Of a stretch of 64,000 bases of DNA, positions 1 through 11,000 are shown in pieces; within the stretch, counting starts at the first letter, position 1; each line of letters begins with the position of its first letter. This DNA is from Deuterostichococcus epilithicus (taxonomy: Eukaryota > Chlorophyta > Trebouxiophyceae > Prasiolales > Stichococcaceae): positions 4,547,215-4,611,214 of the forward strand of contig JAVTLE010000023.1 in assembly GCA_033439295.1 (NCBI GenBank). The letters run 5' to 3'. The notes under the pieces were generated by a model that was not told where the DNA came from, ran no database searches, and worked only from the letters and a program-made list of their open reading frames with translations. A program made the translations under genes and the position numbers.

Positions 1-1274
1 TCTACTCGTGTCAGGGCTCCACCATCCAGGTGCGGCCAGTGTTTTGTGAAGCAAACCCCCATGCTGGATGTGGTCGCTGTCGGCCATGGTCAGCAACCTG
101 TTGGCCCCGTACAGAGGATCCCTCCGAGACATGTGGTATGACGCAAGCAGCCCTGGACACCTGCCGCATGACAGGCGCCCCGCTGGTGCTGGCGATGGTG
201 CCACTGGTGCAGCCGAGGCCCCAGATTGTGGACTAGTGTCTTTCATATCGTAATGAGGCAGGCTGAGGCGGTGCTGCCGAGCTGCAGGTGAAGGGGAAAC
301 TCAACGCAATCACGCTGGACCAGTGCAGCAAGACGGGGCTGGTCTTTGAGTGCGTGGTCGCCTCCTGCGAGGTCGTCAACAGCAGCTCCGTCCAGGTGCT
401 GCTGTTTGTGGCGCCACAGCTCGGGCAAACTTGTGTTATCTGCACCACATTCTGTGCCCGGCCCCTGGCCTCATGCTGCTATAGCCAAGGCAGCGCGCCG
501 GCGGTGCAGTCGTCTGCTGCATGGCAGAGTGCCACCACCAGCATTTGATGGCGGTGTCGATGTATGGGACCTGCGCATTCCACAATTTGTAGCACTGAGC
601 GATGGTCGACCAGCGTTGCCTGTCTGAGCTGCAGGTACAGTGCACAGGCCTGGTGCCGACCGTGGCCATTGACAAGGTGGACGGATGCCAGGTGCGCAGT
701 TTACCTGCTTGCGTGTGTGGCACGACTGTCGGACATCGGTTCTGTGTGCGCATTCAACGGGCATCTGCGAGATGTGACTTCTTTTGGTCAGACAAGCGGG
801 TACGAGTATGGGCAACGTGGCCCTCCAGGCGCCTGCCGCAGCCATGCAGCGCGAGTCACAGAGCCAGCTGCACAAGCCCCTCGCCTGTGCAGCAAGCAAG
901 CTGGTTGCGCTCCCGTGTGCAGCTGTACCTGTCGAAGGAGTCGCTGGCGGCCGCCATCACCACCGCCAAGTCCAGCGAGGTCAACGTGATGACGCCGGGT
1001 GCGCGTCACCGCCCCTGTGGAGGCAGCCTTGCTTGTGGGGGGCAATCTGCTTTCTGCGTGTCCAACACCTACCAGGCTGACAAGCATGTGCCTCGCACGT
1101 CGTGCATAGGGACAACATGGGTTCATGCCGAGACCGCGCCCATTCCTGCTGCACTGCCGCGCAGGCGCCACAGAGGAGGACGACTTTGTGGAGTCGCCGC
1201 TGCCGGAGCAGTTTGTGAGCACCTTCAGGCAGGGCCGCTGGGTCACGGAGCCTGTCACCCACAGTGGCGGGTGA
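1..1274 (+). CDS. CAP: Adenylyl cyclase-associated protein (CAP), C-terminal part; 5' end outside window
   Basis: Five exons join in phase: 1-29, 288-395, 635-691, 923-998, 1165-1274 (stop TGA 1272-1274). The joined peptide reads as the C-terminal CARP beta-helix domain of CAP: YSCQGSTIQ, then VKGKLNAITLDQCSKTGLVF, then GLVPTVAIDKVDGCQ, then LYLSKESLAAAITTAKSSEV and a tail with ESPLPEQF. CAP binds actin monomers through this domain and promotes nucleotide exchange and filament turnover in the cytoplasm. Codon phase is continuous at every junction and all introns are GT-AG with TGCAG-like acceptors. The N-terminal domain and the proline-rich/WH2 middle lie left of the window. Long frames on the opposite strand across this locus are shadows. 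Confidence 0.95.
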
Positions 1275-1823
1275 CGCGTATGTGCGTGCTGCGCGAGAGC
1301 GAGAGCGCCGGAGAAGTGCTCGTTCACTGCACTTATGCCAGAACTCGGCATGAAACCCTGGGTCTTCAAGGCATAGCCTGCCGGGGTGCCGGCATGCGCC
1401 GGTGAAGATTGACGCTGCACATGGCAGAGTATTCTTATGCCGCCTGGCTTGATGATAAGACTGAGACCATGCAAGTACCCACCTTCAACAGGATTTCAAA
1501 CAATGTGGCAGATCGCGCTCACAGACTCCAGATATTATACTTCGTAAATGTTGGTCAGCCCAAAACCTACATGACGTGCGTTTGATTGCTCACTCCACGT
1601 CGGTCTTGTGCGTCTCTGGTAGTTTGACGGGGAGACGGAGCCAGCGAAATCCACTTGAATGATACATTCGAGCGTCTAGTCTAGCAGTCCTGAGCACAGC
1701 CTGCCGCCTCGTCCATTGCACCTCTCGCCTCAGGCGTGCTGACTCAGCTTCGTCGTCCTTGCTGGGCGACCTGCCCTGGCTCCCTGCCATTCGCTTTACA
1801 TAAGATTGCAGAACTTTTTCAAA
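1275..1823. other. Intergenic: CAP 3' flank and upstream region of next gene
   Basis: I see no coding exon here. The stretch is less GC-rich than the genes around it and should hold the CAP 3' UTR followed by the promoter of the small gene at 1824. No clear TATA box or poly(A) signal could be assigned. Confidence 0.4.
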
Positions 1824-2381
1824 ATGTCCAGCAGCGATAGCGTTCCGGTGGAGGTCGCGGCGCCGCCTCCCGCCGCGCAGAACAGCTGCTCGTCTGAGCA
1901 ATTCGTCAAGCGCGCAAGCGTCGATGACGAGCGCATCCATCAGCGCCGCTCTAGCTGGGAACTTGCGGATGACTACCACAAGAACCTGTGGCTCCGACAG
2001 GCCGGAGGTACGGTTGTGCTGTTATGCCTTTGCCCGATGCAGTCTGACTGTGCACCAACTGCATCGCTCGGGTGCGTGCGCACTGGCGTTCAGGCAGCCT
2101 CGACAGATCAAATGTCAGGAAAAGAAGCATTCCGACAGGTGTCACTGCGTTCTAGTCGTTCTGCACAGAATTGCACTGTGTTGAGTTGGGCATCTGTTGC
2201 CCTCTCCCTCTCTCTTCCTACAGGCAGCAATGTGCTGTCGTGATGCAAAGCATTCTAGACATGGCGCATCATTGCGAGCTGACTGTGACATCAATTGCAT
2301 GTCTTGGCAGGCGACCAGCAGCTTGCCGATCGCATGCGGGCGGAGGACGAGGAGCGCATCCGGCGCATCGTCCGGGGCTGA
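1824..2381 (+). CDS. Small protein of unknown function (84 aa, two exons)
   Basis: I do not recognise this protein. Exon 1 is 1824-2007, starting at ATG with aaaATGT context; exon 2 is 2311-2381, ending TGA. The join is in phase (Gly codon split) and gives 84 aa. The N-terminus is Ser/Ala/Pro-rich (MSSSDSVPVEVAAPPP). The rest is polar and probably helical: DDERIHQRRSSWELADDYHK and a charged end RMRAEDEERIRRIVRG. There is no signal peptide or membrane segment. The intron has a GTACGG donor and a TTGGCAG acceptor. An additional exon in the 2008-2310 intron (for example after the pyrimidine tract near 2205-2222) cannot be excluded. It is called from splice-phase consistency and composition only. 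Confidence 0.45.
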
Positions 2382-3101
2382 ATGACGCCTACCATATGAG
2401 ACACCGCCGCCGCAGTCTTTGGCGCCCGCCATAGCTGCTCGTGTTAGCGGGGCTGCTGATGCCGGCACCTGCGGCATGGCGGATGGACGCCGTGTCACTT
2501 TAGGGGACATGCTTGAGTTGTGGCTCGCTGAACATGCGCTATGGGTGCGCAGGAACTCTAGTCCCACTTCAGCCCGGGTGACCGCAGGCCGTGCCTTGCT
2601 GGCTTGATGGATTTTCCGGTGGTCGACCGCGAAAGTAAAACCACTGAACGTTGATGTGATGGGCGGCGTGTTTTGGTCTGACTCGTGAGCCTCTTTGTCG
2701 GGCTGGCCTGTCTGGAAGCTAGGCTCCAGATGAGAATTTTGGCAGTACTGGAGTTGCACGTTGGAACCCCACACACACCGTAGGTTCTTGGATATCCTTT
2801 GTTTGCAGTGCACAGGTATTGTAGGTAGGATAGCTAGAAGCCGCATCACCTAACGACCACCATTTGAGCACAATTCGTCTCAGCCAGTTGAGGACGAGCA
2901 TTGTGCCATTGCATGGCAGCTCTACTGTGCATGTGGTTGAACAATCGGGCACCCTGCCATCGGGCCTCAATGTTGCTGCTGGCCTGCTGCACTGTGCGTG
3001 TTCGCCCGATGTCCTTTCCACTCCAGTTTCAATTCCCATCAATCCTCATGGAACAACATGTGTCGCCCTCCCCGATGCCGGTGCCCCCTGTCATCAGCCA
3101 A
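2382..3101. other. Intergenic between the small (+) gene and WDR83 (-)
   Basis: This is the convergent 3' flank of both neighbours. Frames over 60 codons exist on both strands, but none carries a motif I recognise or a plausible splice partner. Confidence 0.4.
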
Positions 3102-5817
3102 TCACCGCCAGACCTTGATTGCGCCGTCGGTGCCGGCCGTCAGCAGCAGCGCTGCCTCGGGGTGCATCGCCAGGGAGCAGACCGCGCCGGTGTGCGCCAC
3201 AAACTCCTTTGCCACCGTCGCCTCAACGAGCTCCCAGTACAGGACTCGCCCTGCATATAATCGGGGGAAGCATTTTAGAAACCTTTCTTACGCCTGGGGG
3301 CCGCTTAACCCCGCAGCGGCGGCAGTCGAACCAGCAGATCAACTGTCCGGCAGAGGCAGCTGCACCAGCAGGCGTCCCCGCCAGCCGGAAACAGTTGTAT
3401 ATTGGCGCAGCTGAGCATGGCCTGTCGCAACACCCGCAGCATTGCACAATGATTATCGCTTCTGAGATTGCAGACAAGGGCTCCCGCAGGGCGCACCATC
3501 CTCGGAGCCGGACACAATGTGCGCGTCGGACGGCGTCAAGCAGCTGTCCAGCTTGTACGACTCGTGTTTGTGACCTGCGGCGCACACAAGCTGCCATTCG
3601 CCTTGGGCCTGCGGCTACTGCTAAGGGCGTTGGACATCAGAATCGCGACGGCACTGAGACGATTTGCTGTGCAGATGCGACTGCACGGGATGGTCAACAA
3701 TCTGCTGCCCAGCCCCATTCGATGGCCTTCACTGCACATTTGACCATCTGACCCTGACAGCGCCACATCGGATGTCCCAGGCGGAGCCGCACCTCTATAT
3801 GTGGCCAGCAAGTCGCCGCCGGCCTTGTCCAGCAGCCGCACCGCGCCGTCCATGCAGCCCGCCAGCAGGCAGTTGCCGTCGTGCGAGGCGCGCACGCTGG
3901 TGACCGGCGCGCCGATGTCGTCGATGGACTCCAGCCCCGCGCGCACGTCAAAGCGCCGCACGGTGCCGTCGACGCTGCCCGCCACGATCTCCGCCCTGCG
4001 GCCATTGGGTTGGAATTTGGCGGGTGCACGACTGCTGCCTTGAGAAGCTATGCAGCGCCCTGCGGCGGCCGGCGGAAGGGGAGGAGGTCCAGCATCGTGG
4101 CACAGTTGCATCTGCGGCGCAGCCCGCCGCAGGTGACTGGCCCTGTGGGCCCGCCGCCGCCGCGTTGCTGCTGGAGCCCGTCATGCTTTTCCTTTGTCAG
4201 GACAGGCACCAGAGTTGGAACCGTGGCGGCAGCACATCCCAGCAGAAACATGGGGCTCACTCGGAGGTCATGGTCACGGAGGTGACGCTGTCGGCAAAGG
4301 GGCGCATGACCTGCAGCGCCTGGAACGCGCGGCTGCGCGTGTCCCACACCTTGACCGCCTGGTCGTAGCCGCCCGTCGCCAGGACCTCATTATTGGCGCT
4401 GTATGCCACCTGCCAGATGCGAGCGCAGGCGCTTGCCTGAAGGTCCTGGTGACACACTGAGCTGTTTCCCGCAAGTAGGTCCCAGGCTGCCTGCAGAGCT
4501 CAAGGCTGTGAGGGGCGCCAGCTGTGGCCGACCTCAATGCTGACTGCTGATTGTGGTGAGAGCCTGACACAGCGCCTCAGGCTGTGAACACATTGCCGCA
4601 AAGAGTGCCAGCCAGCGGCACTTCGGGGCCATACATCCGGTTGGTGTCTGTGTCTGGGCATTTGGCGCGCTGCCAGACCATGCAAAGCCAAGCCATGCAG
4701 GAAGCCGCCCACCCACCGAGTTGATGACGCCGTCGTGGCCGCCAAACTTGCGGATGGTCTGCCCTGTCGCCACGTCCCACAGGAACAGCTGCCGATCGCC
4801 GCCCGCGGAAGCAAACTTGGAGTTGTCCGCCGATACCGCCACGTCCCGAACATCGTAGCCGTGCCCTGCGGCGATGCAGTAAGACATCAGAGTGTGAAGC
4901 CAGCACATGGTGTTCTGCTGCGCCACCACTGCCAGGCCCACACAAGAAAGCCATGCCCTGCGGCAGCACAGATATTATGGGACCGTCAGTCTGCCGCTGT
5001 GTGCCCGGGTCTGTCTCTTTCCCCGCCGTTGCCATGCCCTGGACCGCACCTGCGCACTGCTGCAGCACAGAAGCAATTGGACAAATTGCAGGGTGTGCAT
5101 GACTGCCAGGTGAGAGCCGCTACCCTGCAACTCAGCAGAGCTGACATGTCCGGCAGCAGCCTCGCGTGGCACCGGCCGCATTCAATGATGCATGCACAGA
5201 TGCCTAGAGTGCTTACCTGTGTATGTCTTGATAGCGATGCCGCGGTGCGGGTTCCACAGCTTGACCAGTCGGTCCTGCACCCAGGCAAGGAATGCAAATC
5301 ACCGCTCCATTTTGTGGGCCGCTGGTGGCGCTGTGCACAGCGCCACCAGGGCAGCACACTAGGGTTGGACCACACTGTCGACACACAGGGCCGGGCCCGC
5401 ACAGAGGGCACAGAGCCTGCAAGACAGTGCGCCGCCGGAAGGTTGCTGATTTTTCCGGGCTGTTCTATTACAAATAACCTTCTGCTCCGCCGTTGACGCG
5501 GTGCTGCGGTTCACGCGGTTCAAGCGCGCCAACACGTCTTGCAGCGTCTGGGGGATCCGCGCCAGCCAGAAGGTGAGGGCCGCACCCGGCCGGCAGAGAG
5601 GCAGTAGGTGCCGCCGCGGTTGAAGCGCACCGCCAGCACCGGGCCGTCGTGCCCCTTGAGCGTGTGCTCCAGCTGGCTCGGCAGCGGCTCCCCCGCCGCC
5701 TGCGGCGCCAGGTCATGGTACGATGTCTGTGGCGGACACTGTCTTGCGCTGCCGAATGCGCCCTCTGCTGTCGTTGATGTCAATCTGGCATCATCAGCCA
5801 GCCCACACCGGAGCATG
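3102..5817 (-). CDS. WDR83: WD40-repeat scaffold protein, WDR83/MORG1 family
   Basis: Exons, in transcript order: 5586-~5817, 5217-5274, 4717-4865, 4261-4409, 3793-3995, 3497-3574, 3102-3250 (stop TGA). Every junction keeps phase. The product follows WDR83 blade by blade: LEHTLKGHDGPVLAVRFN, DRLVKLWNPHRG, GHGYDVRDVAVSADNSKFAS, GGDRQLFLWDVATGQ, GGYDQAVKVWDTRSR, EIVAGSVDGTVRRFDVRAG, MDGAVRLLDKAGGDLLATY, GHKHESYKLDSCL, and a last blade ending TAGTDGAIKVWR. WDR83 is known as a MAP-kinase scaffold and a spliceosomal C-complex component in animals; its role here is inferred by homology. The start is uncertain: the first in-frame ATG is at about 5817, which leaves about 48 residues before the first blade. 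A separate upstream coding exon could replace part of this. Confidence 0.93.
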
Positions 5818-8055
5818 TCTGCTTGTCTTTGTGGGATGAGGCAAACACTGCAGCTGCAGCACAGGCGACCGCAGCTGCGGCACGAAACACGCCCAGCCAG
5901 AAGGCTGCATATGTGAATCGCCTGCGTCACAGCCCACCTGCTGCTCCCCGGGCAGCTGGGGGCCCAGCATCGTTGGCATGCCGCCGCCAGCAGTGCCTGC
6001 TGCCGCAAGCGGTGCCTGCCGCCGCTGCTACTCACAGCTCTGCGCGGCTCGCAGCAGGCGCACCGGCAGGAAGCAAAAGCCCAGGCGCCTGCATAACCTC
6101 TGGACAGAGCCGCTGGCGCCGGCGCCCTTTGCGCCCTGCCGAGACCCTGCCTGAAGCAGCAGCAGCAGCCCGGCTGCGACGGCGACTCCTTGCGGAGCCG
6201 GCGGACGGTCCCGCCCTGCAGCCGCAAGCCCTCGAGCCGGTGAAGTGCTCCAGCAGCGTGTGCAAGGAAGCGTGCCCCTGCCTTGCGTCAAGGGCGCCTT
6301 GCCTCAGCGCGCCGCTGCAGCAAAGGCAGACTTGCGCTCGGTAGCTGTGTCGGGCGCAGCTGTGCTGGATCTGAGCTCTGCCGCGCTTTCCACTGCTATG
6401 AGCGAGACAAAGCAGTCTGCGGCGGACCCGCAGACTCACTGTGCGCCCTTCCGACCAGCGTCACACGCAAGCTGCCGTCAGGACTCGTGGCACGTTGAGG
6501 AGGCTGATCCGTGGAGCAATGTGTGTTTGATGCGATTGACGATGCTCGCCGGTGACTATCGGTGAGGTTCAGATTGAGATCGCAGCACTGCAGCAAGCCA
6601 TCACCGCAACTCCCCCCAAAAATCCGAGTCTGTAAACGCTGATGGAAGGCGATATGATCAGCGTCTTACAGATCTTGCGAGTCTGGAATCTGAATGGACG
6701 AGAACATGGACGAGCGGGCCTCGACTCAGCACATCGTCACTTCGCTGACCCCAAGCATGTCCGCTTTCGGCACTCCACTTCCAAAGCACACAACGCAGCA
6801 TGGGACGATGTCCGGCCCTAGCAGCCGGGCTCCGTCACAAACCAGCAACCCATTCGTCACGCTGCATGACACGCTGCAGGCCAGCCAAGGCCTGGTGAGC
6901 CCGTCCGGCTCGTCATTATTGCTACCTTGAGTGTGTGCCCAACAGCCCAAGCATTTGCAGGCGCTGAGTTTACTGCACGCCCTGTATCCCACTGCCGACG
7001 GCCCTGAGAACCGACAGCATCGACGCCCAGCTGACGTGCAGCTGGTGCTGCGAGGCAGGCGCTTGCAGGCGCCGAGGCCAGCTGCTACTGGCGCAATGCG
7101 CTGCGTGCAGCACGTCGCTGACATGGTGGCCGCCCTGGTGAAGCATCTGCTGTTCATGCCAAAGGAAACGTCGGTCGAGAAGGCGGCAAACTTGCTCGCA
7201 GCCAGCCTGCGCAATCGGAAGCCGGGCATGGAGAGGGTGCGCACAACGGACTTGCACCGGATGACGCATGGGAGGCTGCATCATGCGGCGCGTGCAGCAG
7301 AGTGTATGCAGGGTGCATAACGTACCTCGGGAACGTTTTATCTGCTGCACCAAGGTTGCGGTATGTGGAGTGCCAAACGAGCTGTGAGTGCAGCGTGCCA
7401 TCAGCCAGCCGTGAGTGGTGAGGCATGTCTGATGGACATTCACACCTTTGCGCGCATGGTTAAAGGTTCGGGGCATGCCTGCGCAGATGCCCAACGGCGG
7501 ACCATATCTGCGTCTTTTCTCTCGCAGGCTGGCGCGTCATACGCTACGAGATCTGCGAGGCCCGTGCAGAGGACCGCGCAGAAGCCTGGGCACGTGACCG
7601 CGAGCGCCAGCAAGGCTGCGGCAGCACGAGCGGGTCCGAGCTGTGTCATACAGCAGCCTCCATCCTTCTGATCCTCTGATGTGTAGCCACAGCAGAATGC
7701 CATCACCTAGGTATCGGTACTTGCAGTCGGCATGCGAAACCTGCTTTCACCTGCCGGCTGGCAATGTGCCACGTCCCGATTCTGGCAACTCTGCGTAGTT
7801 TGTGTTTTAAACCTCTTGGCAGGTATAGGTACAGGTCAAACCGTGCAAGCACAGTGCAAGTCGTCGCTGGGAGTGCAACCAGCCTGGTCCTGCTGCTTGT
7901 CCAGCTTCGCCCTTCTGCTCCGATTCATCCCTTCACCACTACTGCGACGCTAGAACATGCGGTCATAAGTAATGACCCTCGCCCAAGGAGTCTACCTACG
8001 TAAGCAACTACAGCCAGCCCCCTTGCCTCCTGCGATGGGCGGCCGGCCCGCGCTG
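5818..8055. other. Region without a recognisable gene, between WDR83 and NUP205
   Basis: Several open stretches on the + strand may be exons of an unrecognised gene. One is 6694-6930, which starts MDENMDERASTQHIVT and is Ser/Thr/Pro-rich. Another is about 6958-7320, containing the hydrophobic/basic stretch MVAALVKHLLFMPKE. A third is near 7529-7620, after a good CTCTCGCAG acceptor, with an Arg/Glu-rich frame including YEICEARAEDRAEAWARD. I could not join them in phase into a convincing protein, so no CDS is called. Confidence 0.3.
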
Positions 8056-11000
8056 CTACAGCCGGATGACGAGATCCTTCACAGCGCGTGACAGCAGCCG
8101 CAGGCTGTCGACATCATCCGAAAAGACGCCGTCGTTGGCGGCCAACCGAATGAGCGCGTCCAGCGGCGGGCTCAGCAGCCGACGCAGCAGGTCCAGCTCC
8201 TGCGCCCACAATCGCTGCCTTGAGAACGTCTCTCGTTCTCCTTTCTTGTGGCGAGCAGACAACAACAGACGATCCCGAGTCTGGTGGGGAGCTTCGCGCA
8301 TCTCTGGAGGATTCCAGCCCAGCGGCGGGCTCACCAGTTGCCGCAGCAGGTCTCCAGGATCAGGAAACGTGCCGTCTATCACGTGGTGAACCACATGCGT
8401 TCAGGAGCCGGCCCTGCTCCCCACCATGGAAGCCATGCGCATGGTGACATTCGTATTGCCGGGTGCATGACCAGTCTGCTTCATCGGCCGCGGCCACTGC
8501 TGACATCCATGCCTATGCACCTGAATCAGAGGGCCAAGCTCATGAAGTGGGCCATGTATGCGCACCCGCTCGTCGCCGAGCTTGGTGGCGGGTTGATTGC
8601 GCGACAGCACCGCCAGCACCGCCGCCAGCAGGTTCTCGATCAGCAGCAGGCCCTCGATCACCTGCGGAACAGGACTCTTGCCGTGTCAACCAAGTGCAGC
8701 AGGACGCTGGCATCGCGGCACACATGCTTCACCCTCGAAACACACCCTGCCAACGGTCCCTTCATTGTATGTGATGCGGATGACCATCAGCCGGATGGAT
8801 TTGAGGCAGATGACGCGGGCTCCATGCAGGGCTAAAACTTGGCGCAGGCTGGCTGACGACCCTCGGGGCCCATATGCAGCCCCAAATCCTGAACCTTATA
8901 CGCAGCTCAGGCAGCGCACACACCTCGGCCTCCGTCAGCGACGCCGCTGCCAGGATGTCGGCGCCCTCGCAGCTGCTGCCGCCGCACGCAGGCGCCTCTG
9001 CAAACAGCTGCTGCCGCGTGTCCAGCGCTGCGTGGAGATCCTCCGTGGCCTGCAATTTCCAACAGTCAGACTTCAGGGTGTCAAAGGCGAAGAGGGGGTG
9101 CCTCGTGCTCTGGAGCTCGAAGGCTGCTCGTCTGCGATTCAAACGCTCGCAGGGTCGAAGGTGGAAGGCCAGCTGCTGTGAACTGCGGCGCCGCATGCTT
9201 TGGCAGCTCTGCGGCAAATTGCTGTTCGGCAAATTGACAATAAGCACTCTTCCGGCTGAGATCGCACTGGTGCCTCGGCGGGAAGCAAGACGAGTGCTGC
9301 GCACCTGGCTGAGCGACTCGCGCAGCAGCGGCAGCGTCGGCGGCCGGTGGCTGGGCGGCGCATCCACAGCGTGCGGCGCCGCCCCATAATTCAGCGGCGC
9401 CTCACCTTCCGCTGCGAGCTGCCGCAGCGTCTGCGCAAGCACCACCCGCAGCCGCCGCACCCTGCACGAGAGCACAGGCGAAGCACGGTGACACAATTGT
9501 TGAATGTGGTCAGCAGCCAGCATGGCCTGCCGGCAGGCAGCGCACGCCGACGCCATCTCAGTGACAGCGGCAATAGCGGCAGCAGCAGCAGTGGCGATGG
9601 CGGCCTTCCAAGCATACATTATATTACAGAAGTCCGCCCCCAGCTCAGCAACCTCGAGGGCGTCTGCACACACGCAGGCAAAGCGTGTATACAGGAGCAG
9701 AGGCTGCTGCCACACCCGCGGCGAATGGCGCGAGCCTCGCGGCGCAGCGCGGCGCCCGCCGCCGCCGGATGCATCGCCGCCGCCCCGCTGTCGCTGTCGC
9801 CATAGGGCACCACCGCCCCCTGCTGCGGCTGCGGCCTCGCCGCCGGCGCCGCCCGCCGCAGCGCCGCGGCCACCACAGGGTCCTGGACCTGAGAGACCCC
9901 GCGAGCAGCATGGGTGTCCGGAGAGCAGCCATCAACGACTCCTCATGCTGGCCACCAGGGCAGGCTTTGGAAGGCAGGCTGCTGGGTCTGGCTTCAGGCA
10001 GGCAGAGCCAAGGACTCTGCATCCAGTTGGTTGCTTGACAACACGCCATTGCCCATGCCGAGCGTAGAGCAACGATGCCCACCCAGGCCACATCGCAGGG
10101 CCAGCCAGCAGCAGCCGCACGAATCGCATATCGAGCCTCACCCGGGCATTGAGGCGGCCGTACAGCCAGGCCAGACGGAAGAGGCCCGGCTGCAGGCGGC
10201 CCCAGGCGGGCGAGGACGCCAAGCCTGGCAGCAGGCGCGACGCCAGCGCCGCCGCCAGCCGTGCCTCCTCCAGTGCCACCGCCACGCAGCCCTGCATCCT
10301 GTGGGCAGCAGGAGCAGTGTCCGGTCGCGTGCTTGTTCCTTAGAGTCTCTGTGAACACAGATACCCCGAAACCCTAAGCCCACAGCATCCCGCAGCGGCT
10401 GAGGAGCGGGGCAGGGTGCTTCCCTGGTGGGTGCCGACGGCGGCCGAGCAATCAGGTCAAGGTCGCTTCAGGCCGCTGCAGGACTGGCGGGCTTGAAAGC
10501 GGGGGCATCGGGCCGGCCACCCTGCATGAACAAAAATTCGGCAGCAGCAGCATGTGCGAGGGCGTCGAGGGCGGACAGCACCTGCGGCCGTCGGCGGCAT
10601 CTTCCAGCATGCGGCCCAGCGAGGTGGCATGACGCTCCACGAAGCTGACCGCCTGCCCCTGCACCGCGCCAGAGTCCGGCAGCTGCGAGGCTATGGACAG
10701 CACCACCTGCAGCGCCGGCGCCACGACCTGCGCGAGACGAAGGGAGCCACCTGAAGTGCCGCCTCACCGGCAAAGGCGGGTGGGACAGAGGGGGCACGCA
10801 GGTCCGGTGGTGAGCTTCACAGATGCCTGTAGTGTGCGCTCGCAGCTGATGGGCAGCCACGGCAGACAGCAGGATTGCACAGCAGCCAACCTCGCTGGCA
10901 CACATGGGGCGTGTAGACTGCCACCCGTCGTGTCTGTCCCGAGCATGCGAGCGTGTCAGACATGGACCAAAAGCAGCAGGCTGTCCCCGATTCATCTCAG

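Noticed and set aside
788-1474. 228-codon minus-strand open frame over the CAP exons
   Set aside because: Shadow of the CAP gene; high GC makes long antisense frames common and it has no motif.
5490-5562. Possible inverted echo of the WDR83 first exon in its intron (AVLRFTRFK... versus VLAVRFNRGG...)
   Set aside because: Similarity is loose and on the opposite strand; not good enough to separate from chance.
5823-6344. Long + frame reading LWDEANTAAAAQATAAAARN
   Set aside because: No ATG after the upstream stop, alanine-rich low complexity, overlaps the probable WDR83 start; no splice model.
6931-7320. 129-codon + frame
   Set aside because: Open and plausible in composition but no recognised motif and no in-phase partner exons; left as a note in the intergenic entry.
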